This document shows, one piece after another, positions 1 to 6,193 of a stretch of DNA of 7,268 bases. Position 1 is the first letter of the stretch. Every line of letters begins with the position of its first letter. Below the pieces are notes generated by a model that saw only the letters and a list, made by a program, of their open reading frames with translations, was not told where the DNA came from and made no database searches. The translations under genes were made by a program, and so were the position numbers. The stretch is from Pseudomonadota bacterium (GTDB lineage: Bacteria; Pseudomonadota; Gammaproteobacteria; Burkholderiales; SG8-39), in contig JAKAIH010000133.1 in assembly GCA_021825225.1 (NCBI GenBank), positions 1-7,268 of the forward strand, given 5' to 3'.

Positions 1-585
1 GAGAGCGCAATACAATCCGCGCTCGAGCGCGCCGTCATCGCCTACGGCGGCGTGGACATGCTGGTGCTGAATGCCGGCATCTTCGCGGCCAGCCGCAAGA
101 TCTTTGAACTCGCCACCGAGGAATGGCGCAGGGTCATGGCGATCAACCTCGACGCCAACCTGTTCCTGCTGCGCGCCTGCCATCCGCTGCTCAAGCTTGC
201 GCCCAGGGGCGGACGCGTGGTGGTCATCGGCTCGAAGAACGTGCCTGCGCCCGGCCCGGGCGCAGCGGCGTATTCGGCTTCCAAAGCCGCACTCAATCAG
301 CTCGCCCGCGTCGCCGCGCTGGAATGGGGTGCGGATGGCATACGCATCAACTCGCTGCATCCGAACGCGGTGTTCGATACCGGCATCTGGACCGAGGAAG
401 TACTGGCGCAGCGGGCGAAGCACTACGGCCTTAGCGTCGAAGAATACAAAACCAACAACGTGCTCAAGACCGAGGTCAGGAGCCGCGATGTCGCCGAACT
501 CGCCGCCGAGATGTGCGGGCCGCTGTTCGCCAAGACCACCGCGGCCCAGGTTCCCGTGGACGGCGGCAACGAGAGAGTGATCTGA
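1..585 (+). CDS. Bifunctional class II aldolase/short-chain dehydrogenase, C-terminal SDR part (5' truncated by window)
   Basis: The reading frame is open from base 1, so the true start lies upstream; GTG at 52 is only an internal Val codon. Visible are the SDR features LVLNAG (the NNAG-type motif), a strand ending VVVIGS (catalytic Ser region), and the catalytic YSASK motif with Tyr at 271-273 and Lys at 283-285. The tail TGIWTEEVLAQRAKHYGLSV and the terminal VDGGNERVI are, from memory, characteristic of the long fusion proteins carrying an N-terminal class II aldolase/adducin domain and a C-terminal SDR (RhaD/aldolase-ADH type), rather than of stand-alone SDRs. The expected role is cytosolic aldol cleavage of a sugar phosphate followed by NAD(P)-dependent oxidation or reduction of the aldehyde. 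The aldolase domain cannot be seen here. The gene lies 4 nt upstream of mtnA, most likely in one operon, which hints at a methylthioribulose or deoxyribulose phosphate substrate (inference). SDR assignment is very secure; the fusion is likely. Confidence 0.88.
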   Translation, partial: ESAIQSALERAVIAYGGVDMLVLNAGIFAASRKIFELATEEWRRVMAINLDANLFLLRACHPLLKLAPRGGRVVVIGSKNVPAPGPGAAAYSASKAALNQLARVAALEWGADGIRINSLHPNAVFDTGIWTEEVLAQRAKHYGLSVEEYKTNNVLKTEVRSRDVAELAAEMCGPLFAKTTAAQVPVDGGNERVI

Positions 586-589
586 CATC

Positions 590-1660
590 ATGCGAGTCGA
601 AAGCCCAAAGGTGGAGAGCCGTAAGGTGGAGACGCTGCGCTGGCGCGACGGCCGGCTGGAACTCATCGACCAGCGGCGGCTGCCGCTGGAATTCGAATAC
701 GTGGCCTGCGACACCGCTGCGCAAACGGCAGACGCGATTCGCGACATGGTGGTGCGCGGCGCGCCGGCGATCGGCTGCACCGCTGCCTACGGCGTGGCGC
801 TCGAAGCGCAGCGCCACCTGCAAGCGCCGCGGGCGCAATTCGATGCGGCGCTGGAGCACTCCTTCGCGGTGCTCGCCGCCAGCCGCCCCACCGCGGTGAA
901 CCTGTTCTGGGCGATAGAGCGCATGCGCCAATGCCATGCGCAAATGCGCGGCGGCACGACCCTTGCGGAAGCCGCGGCGCTGCTCGAGCTCGCGCGGCAA
1001 ATCGCGGCTGATGATGTCGAAATCAACCGCGCCATGGGGCGCCACGGCGCAAAGCTCATCGCCGACGGCGCGCGCATCATGACCCATTGCAACGCCGGCG
1101 CGCTTGCCACCGCCGGCCACGGTACGGCACTAGGCGTGATCCGTTCGGCGCGCGATGCGGGAAAGCGTATTTCGGTGATCGCCAACGAAACCCGGCCCTA
1201 CCTGCAGGGTGCGCGGCTCACCGCCTGGGAACTGGTGCAGGAAAACATCCCGGTGACGCTCGCGACCGACAACATGGCGGGCCACTTGATGCAGCAGGGC
1301 CGCGTCGACGTGATCGTCGTCGGCGCCGACCGTATCGCCGCCAACGGCGACACCGCGAACAAAATCGGCACCTACACCGTGGCCGTGCTGGCCGAACGCC
1401 ACCGCATCCCGTTCTACATCGCGGCGCCGCTCTCCACCATCGACTTGGCCATCGCCGACGGCAGCGCGATTCCGATCGAAGAGCGCGATCCCGCGGAGGT
1501 CACCGGTTTTCGCGGCCTGCGCTGGGCGCCGGAGGGCGTCAGCGTCTTCAATCCTGCTTTCGATGTCACGCCGGCGGCGCTGATCAGCGGGCTCATCACC
1601 GAAAAAGGCGTGATCGAGCGGCCGGACGCGGGCAAGATTCGCGCCTTGTTTGGGAATTGA
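590..1660 (+). CDS. mtnA: S-methyl-5-thioribose-1-phosphate isomerase MtnA
   Basis: Complete 356-residue protein, normal for the family. It converts the aldose 5-methylthioribose-1-phosphate to the ketose 5-methylthioribulose-1-phosphate in the cytosolic methionine salvage pathway. Visible signatures are RGAPAIG (56-62), THCNAGALATAGHGTALG with the catalytic Cys at 167, and VVGADRIAANGD with the catalytic Asp at 247. These two match Cys160/Asp240 of the Bacillus enzyme with a constant +7 offset. ATG 590 lies 4 nt after the preceding stop and has only a weak GAGAG upstream. An in-frame GTG at 626 has a better-placed GGAG at 613-616 (9-nt spacing) and would begin just before ETLRWRDG, so the first 12 residues may not be translated. 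No homologue of later salvage genes (mtnB, C, D) is seen nearby, so the product may instead feed the upstream aldolase (inference). The related eIF2B-alpha fold and ribose-1,5-bisphosphate isomerases are less likely given the full MtnA motif set. Confidence 0.96.
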   Translation: MRVESPKVESRKVETLRWRDGRLELIDQRRLPLEFEYVACDTAAQTADAIRDMVVRGAPAIGCTAAYGVALEAQRHLQAPRAQFDAALEHSFAVLAASRPTAVNLFWAIERMRQCHAQMRGGTTLAEAAALLELARQIAADDVEINRAMGRHGAKLIADGARIMTHCNAGALATAGHGTALGVIRSARDAGKRISVIANETRPYLQGARLTAWELVQENIPVTLATDNMAGHLMQQGRVDVIVVGADRIAANGDTANKIGTYTVAVLAERHRIPFYIAAPLSTIDLAIADGSAIPIEERDPAEVTGFRGLRWAPEGVSVFNPAFDVTPAALISGLITEKGVIERPDAGKIRALFGN

Positions 1661-2146
1661 TCAGATTTCCAGGATGTCCACCGGCGTGCCCGGCGTCACC
1701 TGATCGAACAGTTCGACCACGTCGCGATTACGCATGCGCACACAGCCGTGGGACAGCGGCTTTCCTATGCCTTGCTCGTCGCTGGTCCCGTGGATGTAAA
1801 CCATCCGGCGCATGGTATCGACCTGGCGCAGACGGTTGAAGCCTAGCTCGCAGCCGGAAAGCCACAGGATGCGGGTCAGTATCCAATCGCGTCCGGGATG
1901 AAGCGCGCCGAGCTTGCTGGTGTAAATCTCGCCCGTAGGCCGGCGCCCGACAAACACGGTATTGAGCGGCAGCCCCGCGCCGATCTTGGCGCGGATGATG
2001 TGCTTGCCGCGCGGCGTGCAGTCGCTGTCGCACTGTTCGCCGGCGCCGTTCTTGGATGTCGAGACGGCATATTCCCTGAGCAGGCGACCCGCGTCGTCGA
2101 ACAACTTCAGCGTTTGTCTCGCAAGACTGACCTCGATGCGCGGCAT
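1661..2146 (-). CDS. Small L,D-transpeptidase family protein (YkuD/ErfK domain)
   Basis: A 161-residue protein starting MPRIEVSLARQTLKLFD. The frame is open further upstream to an ATG at 2233, but that extension lies inside tadA in another frame and adds nothing signal-like, so ATG 2146 is preferred, 1 nt after the tadA stop (TGA-G-ATG). The YkuD catalytic signature is complete: H119 in YIHG, then SHGCVRM with His133 and catalytic Cys135. A basic region and TPRGKH (45-49) correspond to the substrate-binding strand. The family crosslinks peptidoglycan stems (3-3 bonds) or links lipoproteins to them, using a Cys acyl-enzyme in the periplasm. Oddly, no signal peptide, lipobox or membrane segment is visible with either start. 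It is therefore either exported in an unrecognised way or acts on a cytosolic peptide. Probably co-transcribed with tadA. Family assignment is secure; substrate and location are unknown. Confidence 0.9.
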   Translation of the reverse strand: MPRIEVSLARQTLKLFDDAGRLLREYAVSTSKNGAGEQCDSDCTPRGKHIIRAKIGAGLPLNTVFVGRRPTGEIYTSKLGALHPGRDWILTRILWLSGCELGFNRLRQVDTMRRMVYIHGTSDEQGIGKPLSHGCVRMRNRDVVELFDQVTPGTPVDILEI

Positions 2147-2147
2147 C

Positions 2148-2651
<504 letters not shown>

Positions 2652-2659
2652 CTATTGTT

Positions 2660-2980
2660 TCAGTGCGCAACTGCCGCTACTTCCGCTGATTCCGCCCACG
2701 GTTTGATCTTCGCCAAGGTCTTCGCGAGTGTCACTTTTGCGACTTCGGTGTCGTAGTCGGCTTGCAGGCGCAGCCACCAGCCATCCGAAAGACCGAAGAA
2801 CCGGCATAGCCGCAGATCGGTATCGGCAGAAATTGCGCGCCGGCCGGCGAGAATCTCGCCAATGCGCTGTGCGGGCACCCCGATTTCCTTCGCCAGACGG
2901 TAATTGCTCATTCCCAGCGGCCTCAGGAACTCCTCTGCGAGCATCTCGCCAGGTGAAACTGGTTTTAGCTTCCTGCTCAT
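2660..2980 (-). CDS. higA: HigA-family antitoxin, XRE/HTH transcriptional regulator
   Basis: A 106-residue protein whose first part, MSRKLKPVSPGEMLAEEFL, is typical of the HigA/VapI addiction-module antidote family. The helix-turn-helix covers roughly residues 24-50 (MSNYRLAKEIGVPAQRIGEI, then GRRAIS). It should bind and neutralise the HigB toxin encoded just upstream and repress the operon by binding operator DNA. ATG 2980 is chosen because GGAG at 2987-2990 sits 6 nt upstream. The frame continues to an ATG at 3049, but that would overlap higB and add an arginine-rich leader absent from the family. The gap to higB is 11 nt. The toxin-first gene order is the usual one for higBA. The C-terminus (about residues 78-106) is alanine- and lysine-rich without a recognised motif. 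Confidence 0.93.
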   Translation of the reverse strand: MSRKLKPVSPGEMLAEEFLRPLGMSNYRLAKEIGVPAQRIGEILAGRRAISADTDLRLCRFFGLSDGWWLRLQADYDTEVAKVTLAKTLAKIKPWAESAEVAAVAH

Positions 2981-2991
2981 GCGTGTCTCCG

Positions 2992-3273
2992 TCAATGATA
3001 GTCCACGATCTCGACGTCTTCGGCGTCTGCCCCCGTCCATCGGAAGCAAACGCGGAACTGGTCATTCACGCGAATGCTCCACTGACCGGCGCGGTCACCT
3101 TTCAGGAGTTCGAGCCGGTTCGCAGGCGGTGCGCGCAGATCCTCGATCCGCCGCGCCAGGTCGAGCAGCTTGAGCTTGCGCAGCGCCGGGCGCTCGACAT
3201 TCGCGAATCGGGCAACGCGCCGGAGCCCGAACAGGGCTTCGGTGTCGGCGCAGCTGAATGTCTTGATCGCCAC
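2992..3273 (-). CDS. higB: HigB/RelE-ParE-type mRNA interferase toxin
   Basis: A 93-residue protein of the RelE/ParE fold, the same length as typical HigB toxins. These enzymes cleave mRNA in the ribosomal A site and arrest growth when antitoxin is lost. Landmarks are a start resembling other HigB proteins (AIKTFSC, then LFGLRRVARFANVE), the NRLELLKGDRAGQWSIRVND core, and the FRVCFRW strand followed by the conserved end VEIVDYH with its terminal His. The start is GTG (3273-3271). No Shine-Dalgarno sequence precedes it, and the predicted -10 box ends only 6 nt upstream, which suggests leaderless translation. The partner antitoxin higA follows 11 nt downstream. All family landmarks look intact, so the toxin is probably functional. 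Confidence 0.93.
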   Translation of the reverse strand: MAIKTFSCADTEALFGLRRVARFANVERPALRKLKLLDLARRIEDLRAPPANRLELLKGDRAGQWSIRVNDQFRVCFRWTGADAEDVEIVDYH

Positions 3274-3279
3274 CGATAA

Positions 3280-3308
3280 ATAGTAACGCGTAACGTGATT
3301 AACGTCAA
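3280..3308 (-). promoter_or_regulatory. Predicted sigma70-type promoter of higBA
   Basis: Reading the minus strand, TTGACG (3308-3303, five of six consensus bases) is followed by exactly 17 nt and then TACTAT (3285-3280, four of six including the key T, A and last T). Only six bases separate the -10 box from the higB GTG, so the transcript should begin at or within one or two bases of the start codon. Seen directly: the hexamers and spacing. Inferred: promoter activity and leaderless mRNA. Confidence 0.62.
3284..3304. repeat. Three TAACG direct repeats, candidate HigA operator
   Basis: TAACG occurs at 3284-3288, 3291-3295 and 3300-3304 on the plus strand. The first two extend to GTAACG (7-nt period) and the last two to TAACGT (9-nt period). 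They fill the spacer between the -35 and -10 boxes of the higBA promoter, where a bound HigA dimer would block RNA polymerase. HigA operators are commonly inverted repeats; here only the central ACGCGT is palindromic, so the direct arrangement is unusual and the operator role is an inference. Confidence 0.4.
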
Positions 3309-3406
3309 GCGTGACTATCAGAATTCGTCATCCCAGCTCGATCGAGGATGCTGCGCCCGGCCTCGGACATTGCGCGCTGCGGCGGCAGTTTTTCCCGCGC
3401 TCAGTG

Positions 3407-3412
3407 TAGAAT
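3407..3412 (+). promoter_or_regulatory. Possible -10 box upstream of the HlyD-like remnant
   Basis: TAGAAT (five of six consensus bases) lies 45 nt before ATG 3457. No convincing -35 box stands at 16-18 nt (GCAGTT at 3385-3390 is the best, weak). If active, transcription would run through the HlyD remnant and then antisense into the 3' end of the SNF2 gene. Confidence 0.3.
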
Positions 3413-3417
3413 GCGCC

Positions 3418-3438
3418 AAAAAAACAGGCATTCGCCTG
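3418..3438 (-). terminator. Predicted intrinsic terminator (minus strand)
   Basis: On the minus strand a perfect 5-bp GC-rich stem, CAGGC and GCCTG around a GAAT loop (3438-3425), is followed immediately by seven T residues (3424-3418). This is placed to stop transcripts coming leftward from the helicase genes before they enter higBA. The stem is short, so strength is uncertain. On the plus strand the same sequence forms a hairpin in the leader of the HlyD-like gene, 18 nt before its ATG. Confidence 0.5.
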
Positions 3439-3456
3439 GAACGACAGAAGGATCAA

Positions 3457-3801
3457 ATGGACCAGCAAACCGCCGTGCCCCTGACCGCGTCTGCGCTCGA
3501 AGCGAGCTGGGTGCAAAAACTCGAGGGCGAGTTGTGGATCGTCTCCGGCTTGGGCTGGTTCTGGATGGCGCTGGTGACCGCGTTCATCGCCGCCGCGCTC
3601 AGCTGGAGCATCCTCGGTTCGCTGCCGACCAAGATCGCCGGCCGGTGCATATTGATCATGACCGGCGGCGTCGCCGACGTGACCAGCAACGCGAGCGGCC
3701 GGGTGGTCGAGGTCAGCGCCAAAGTCAACGCGTTTCCTCTTTGCCCCCCGCGCTTAGCAAAGCATTTGAAATTGTCGACAGGGCATCCGCAATCCGTCTA
3801 A
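3457..3801 (+). pseudogene. Truncated NHLM-type bacteriocin system secretion protein (HlyD-like membrane fusion protein)
   Basis: ATG 3457 has a good ribosome site (AGAAGG at 3446-3451, 5-nt spacing). The first 90 codons look like the N-terminus of the HlyD-family adaptor of NHLM/NHLP-leader bacteriocin exporters: a short cytoplasmic head, one membrane helix at about residues 31-53, then GSLPTKIAGRCILIMTGGVADV and SGRVVEVSAKV, the usual entry into the barrel and lipoyl domains. Such proteins run to some 250-430 residues and would continue with a GD-rich lipoyl turn. Here the similarity stops after SAKV (about base 3726), and the remaining 24 codons to TAA 3799-3801 are merely antisense to the SNF2 gene's C-terminal codons. 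The coiled-coil and outer barrel parts are missing, so the adaptor cannot function. The break coincides with the SNF2 stop codon (3725-3727), suggesting insertion or deletion at that point. The NHLM assignment is from recall of family sequences; the HlyD-type reading is the safer level. Confidence 0.72.
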
Positions 3802-6193
3802 TGGTTTCCGGTGGTGGCAACGGCACCTTGAGGCTGCGCGCACCAGTGGCGGGGTCGCGCTCGACCCAAGGGTGGACGGCAACCACCCCATCCTCTGACG
3901 TGGTCAGCGCTGACACCAACTCCGCACCGAACCGCAATAATGCTGACCAGGGCTCGGATCTCGCTTCTCCCGTTTCGGTTGCGGCTGCACCTGGTCCAGT
4001 TCCACCCGCTTCGATGTTCGTTTCCTCGGTCGCTCCACTGCCTGGCGCTTCCTCTGCAAGAGCAGCGACATTGACTGCTTCTTCCGCCGGTGCCATTGTC
4101 TCACCCTCGCCTATGCGGCCGGTGACGTTTTCCACGTCCTTCATGAAACGGTTGAGACGAGACCCGCCCAGCGATATCTCCCCTGTGCCGCCGTCGAGGA
4201 TTCCCGCTGACAGAGAGCGTTTGAAAGAGAGCACCGACAGCATGCCCTCCTCGATCGTTCCCTTGGAAACGTAGTTGACAATTCGCACCGGGTTCTTCTG
4301 TCCCATGCGGTGGATACGCGCAATGCGCTGTTCGAGTACCGCCGGATTCCACGGCAGATCCATGTTTACCAGCGTCGAGGCGTGTTGCAGGTTGAGCCCG
4401 GTGCTGCCGGCATCGGTCGACAGGAAGACGCGGCATTCCGGATCGTCGCGAAAGCGCTCCACCAGCGCGGGGCGCTTTTCCGACGGCACGCCGCCGTGGA
4501 AGCTGACATATCCGATGTCGCGCTCCTTGAGCCGGCGGATGACGATTTCATGCGTCCGCGTCCATTGGCTGAACACCACCGCTTTCGCGTCCGGCTGGAT
4601 GAACAGACCTTCAAACAGCGCCGCCAACTCATCGGCCTTGACGCCGTGGTCGGTTTCCTGGTCCAGAAGGTAGGTGCTGTTGCACGACATGCGCATGTTC
4701 TGCAAGGCGCAGGTGAGTCGTCGCTGGTCCTGGTCCGAGAGAAACTTCGTCTTGCGCCAGCGCTGGACAATCTTTGCCACGATGTCCGCGTTCTCCTCGT
4801 GATACAGCATCTGCATCTCGGTCATCGGCACCAACAGGTTCTGGTCGGTGCGCCTCGGCAACTGAAGCAGCACCTCGGACTTGCGCCGTCGGATCATGAT
4901 CGGCGCCAGGGTCTGGCCGATCCCCTCGAGTCGGGTGTAGCCCGTCACACGTCCGGCTTCGTCTTTGACCTGATGCTCATGCAGCAGCTTCCATGTCGGT
5001 CCAAGGCGATGCTGGTCGACGAACTGGACAATGGAAATGAGTTCTTCCAGCTTGTTTTCCAGCGGCGTGCCGGTTAGCACGACGGCATAGGGGCTGTCGA
5101 TGCGCTTGAGCGCCTTTGCCGCGATGGTGTTCCAGTTCTTGACGCGCTGCGCTTCGTCCACGATCATAAGCTCCGGCGCCCATGCGGATATCAGGTCGAA
5201 GTCGGACTTCAGTTTCTCGTAGTTGGTGATCTTGCAGAAATCCACCTCCGCGTATTCCTCTTGCCTCTGGGCACGGCCACCGGCGATCACTCGCGATGAG
5301 CGGCCGGAGAACCGAAGAATCTCGCTTTGCCACTGATACTTGAGCGAAGTCGGGCAGACCACGAGTACCTTGGCCACACCGAAATGCCGCGCCAGAATTT
5401 CCGCTGTCGCAATCGCCTGAATGGTCTTGCCCAAGCCCATCTCGTCGCCGATCAGCGCACGTCCGGCTCGCACGGCAAACAAAGCGCCTTCGGCCTGATA
5501 CGAGTATAGCGGCACCTTGAGCAGCTTAATCAGGCGAGGATCGGAAGCGCCGCGTGGGAACATCTCATCGAGCGCCTCGGTACGCCGCGCCGCATCCTTG
5601 TTGCCGGCGATGAAATCGAGCGCGTCGTCATACGCGCGCAATTCGTGTCCTGACTTCGCCGCGATGGCGAGAAAGCGCTCCAGTTGGTCGAAATGATCCT
5701 CTGCTAACCTCGAGCTTCGGGATACGTCGAACAAGGCCGCAGCCGCCTTCGCCACCACCGGTGGACAATCCGTGCCAGCGCGAAAATGGACCGAGCGCCC
5801 GCCATCATTGCGCAAATACAGTTCCGAAAACGCAGGCTGGTAGCCGCGGGAAAATGCCGCTTTGGCGCCGCGCTTCTTTTCCAGTCGGGCCAGTGTGAAT
5901 TCGATGTGCTTGCAGGTGCCCAATTCGTTGGTTGCGTAGTCAGGGCAGGCACAGAAGTTGTCGCCCGGACGCCCCCCGCGGATCGCCACATAGTACTTGG
6001 ACTTGGATTCCGAATTGCTTACGCGGAACTCGGAGAAGAACGGCTCTTCCCCGAGATTCTCCAGCCCGAACATCTGCTCGCGTCCGAATTGCCGGCGCAA
6101 GGCACGCTGCCAGTCGACCGGCGCAAGACCGCTCGGCGCATGCGTTCGGGCCAGCTTGGGTTCTGCCTTGACCGTTTTGCTCTTCCTATTCAT
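3725..6193 (-). CDS. SWIM zinc-finger SNF2-family helicase of a TOTE-like conflict module
   Basis: An 822-residue SF2 ATPase. A basic N-terminus is followed by a SWIM zinc finger (Cys81, Cys83, Cys94, His96). The SNF2 core has motif I GDEMGLGKT (249-257), motif II DEAQ (346-349), motif III TGTP (384-387), the helicase C domain with STDAGSTGLN (592-601), and motif VI QRIARIHRMGQ (622-632). After the core comes an acidic, Ala/Gly/Thr/Glu-rich linker (about 697-750), then a structured-looking tail with VERDPATGARSLKVPLPPPE (778-797). Such proteins translocate on duplex DNA and displace bound proteins. ATG 6193 overlaps the upstream helicase stop as ATGA, showing translational coupling; an ATG at 6280 would lie inside that helicase gene and is rejected. 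The SWIM finger probably binds nucleic acid or a partner. Pairing with the upstream SF2 helicase resembles TOTE conflict systems (recall) and suggests a defence role. RapA or generic SNF2 remodelers are the alternative. Confidence 0.93.
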   Translation of the reverse strand: MNRKSKTVKAEPKLARTHAPSGLAPVDWQRALRRQFGREQMFGLENLGEEPFFSEFRVSNSESKSKYYVAIRGGRPGDNFCACPDYATNELGTCKHIEFTLARLEKKRGAKAAFSRGYQPAFSELYLRNDGGRSVHFRAGTDCPPVVAKAAAALFDVSRSSRLAEDHFDQLERFLAIAAKSGHELRAYDDALDFIAGNKDAARRTEALDEMFPRGASDPRLIKLLKVPLYSYQAEGALFAVRAGRALIGDEMGLGKTIQAIATAEILARHFGVAKVLVVCPTSLKYQWQSEILRFSGRSSRVIAGGRAQRQEEYAEVDFCKITNYEKLKSDFDLISAWAPELMIVDEAQRVKNWNTIAAKALKRIDSPYAVVLTGTPLENKLEELISIVQFVDQHRLGPTWKLLHEHQVKDEAGRVTGYTRLEGIGQTLAPIMIRRRKSEVLLQLPRRTDQNLLVPMTEMQMLYHEENADIVAKIVQRWRKTKFLSDQDQRRLTCALQNMRMSCNSTYLLDQETDHGVKADELAALFEGLFIQPDAKAVVFSQWTRTHEIVIRRLKERDIGYVSFHGGVPSEKRPALVERFRDDPECRVFLSTDAGSTGLNLQHASTLVNMDLPWNPAVLEQRIARIHRMGQKNPVRIVNYVSKGTIEEGMLSVLSFKRSLSAGILDGGTGEISLGGSRLNRFMKDVENVTGRIGEGETMAPAEEAVNVAALAEEAPGSGATEETNIEAGGTGPGAAATETGEARSEPWSALLRFGAELVSALTTSEDGVVAVHPWVERDPATGARSLKVPLPPPETIRRIADALSTISNALLSAGGKEETR

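Noticed and set aside
1087..1839. Second plus-strand open frame of 250 codons overlapping mtnA
   Set aside because: Arg/His/Gly-rich composition typical of an out-of-frame reading of a GC-rich gene; the MtnA frame carries all catalytic motifs.
2981..3049. Extended higA start at ATG 3049
   Set aside because: The added 23 residues are arginine-rich, overlap higB and are not in the HigA family, while ATG 2980 has a well-placed GGAG.
3295..3456. N-terminal extension of the HlyD-like gene from ATG 3295
   Set aside because: The extra residues do not resemble an adaptor head, they run across the higBA promoter, and ATG 3457 has a clear AGAAGG ribosome site.
4310..5077. Long plus-strand open frame opposite the SNF2 gene
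   Set aside because: It is antisense to well-conserved helicase motifs, shows no recognisable domain and is explained by the GC-rich codon pattern of the real gene.
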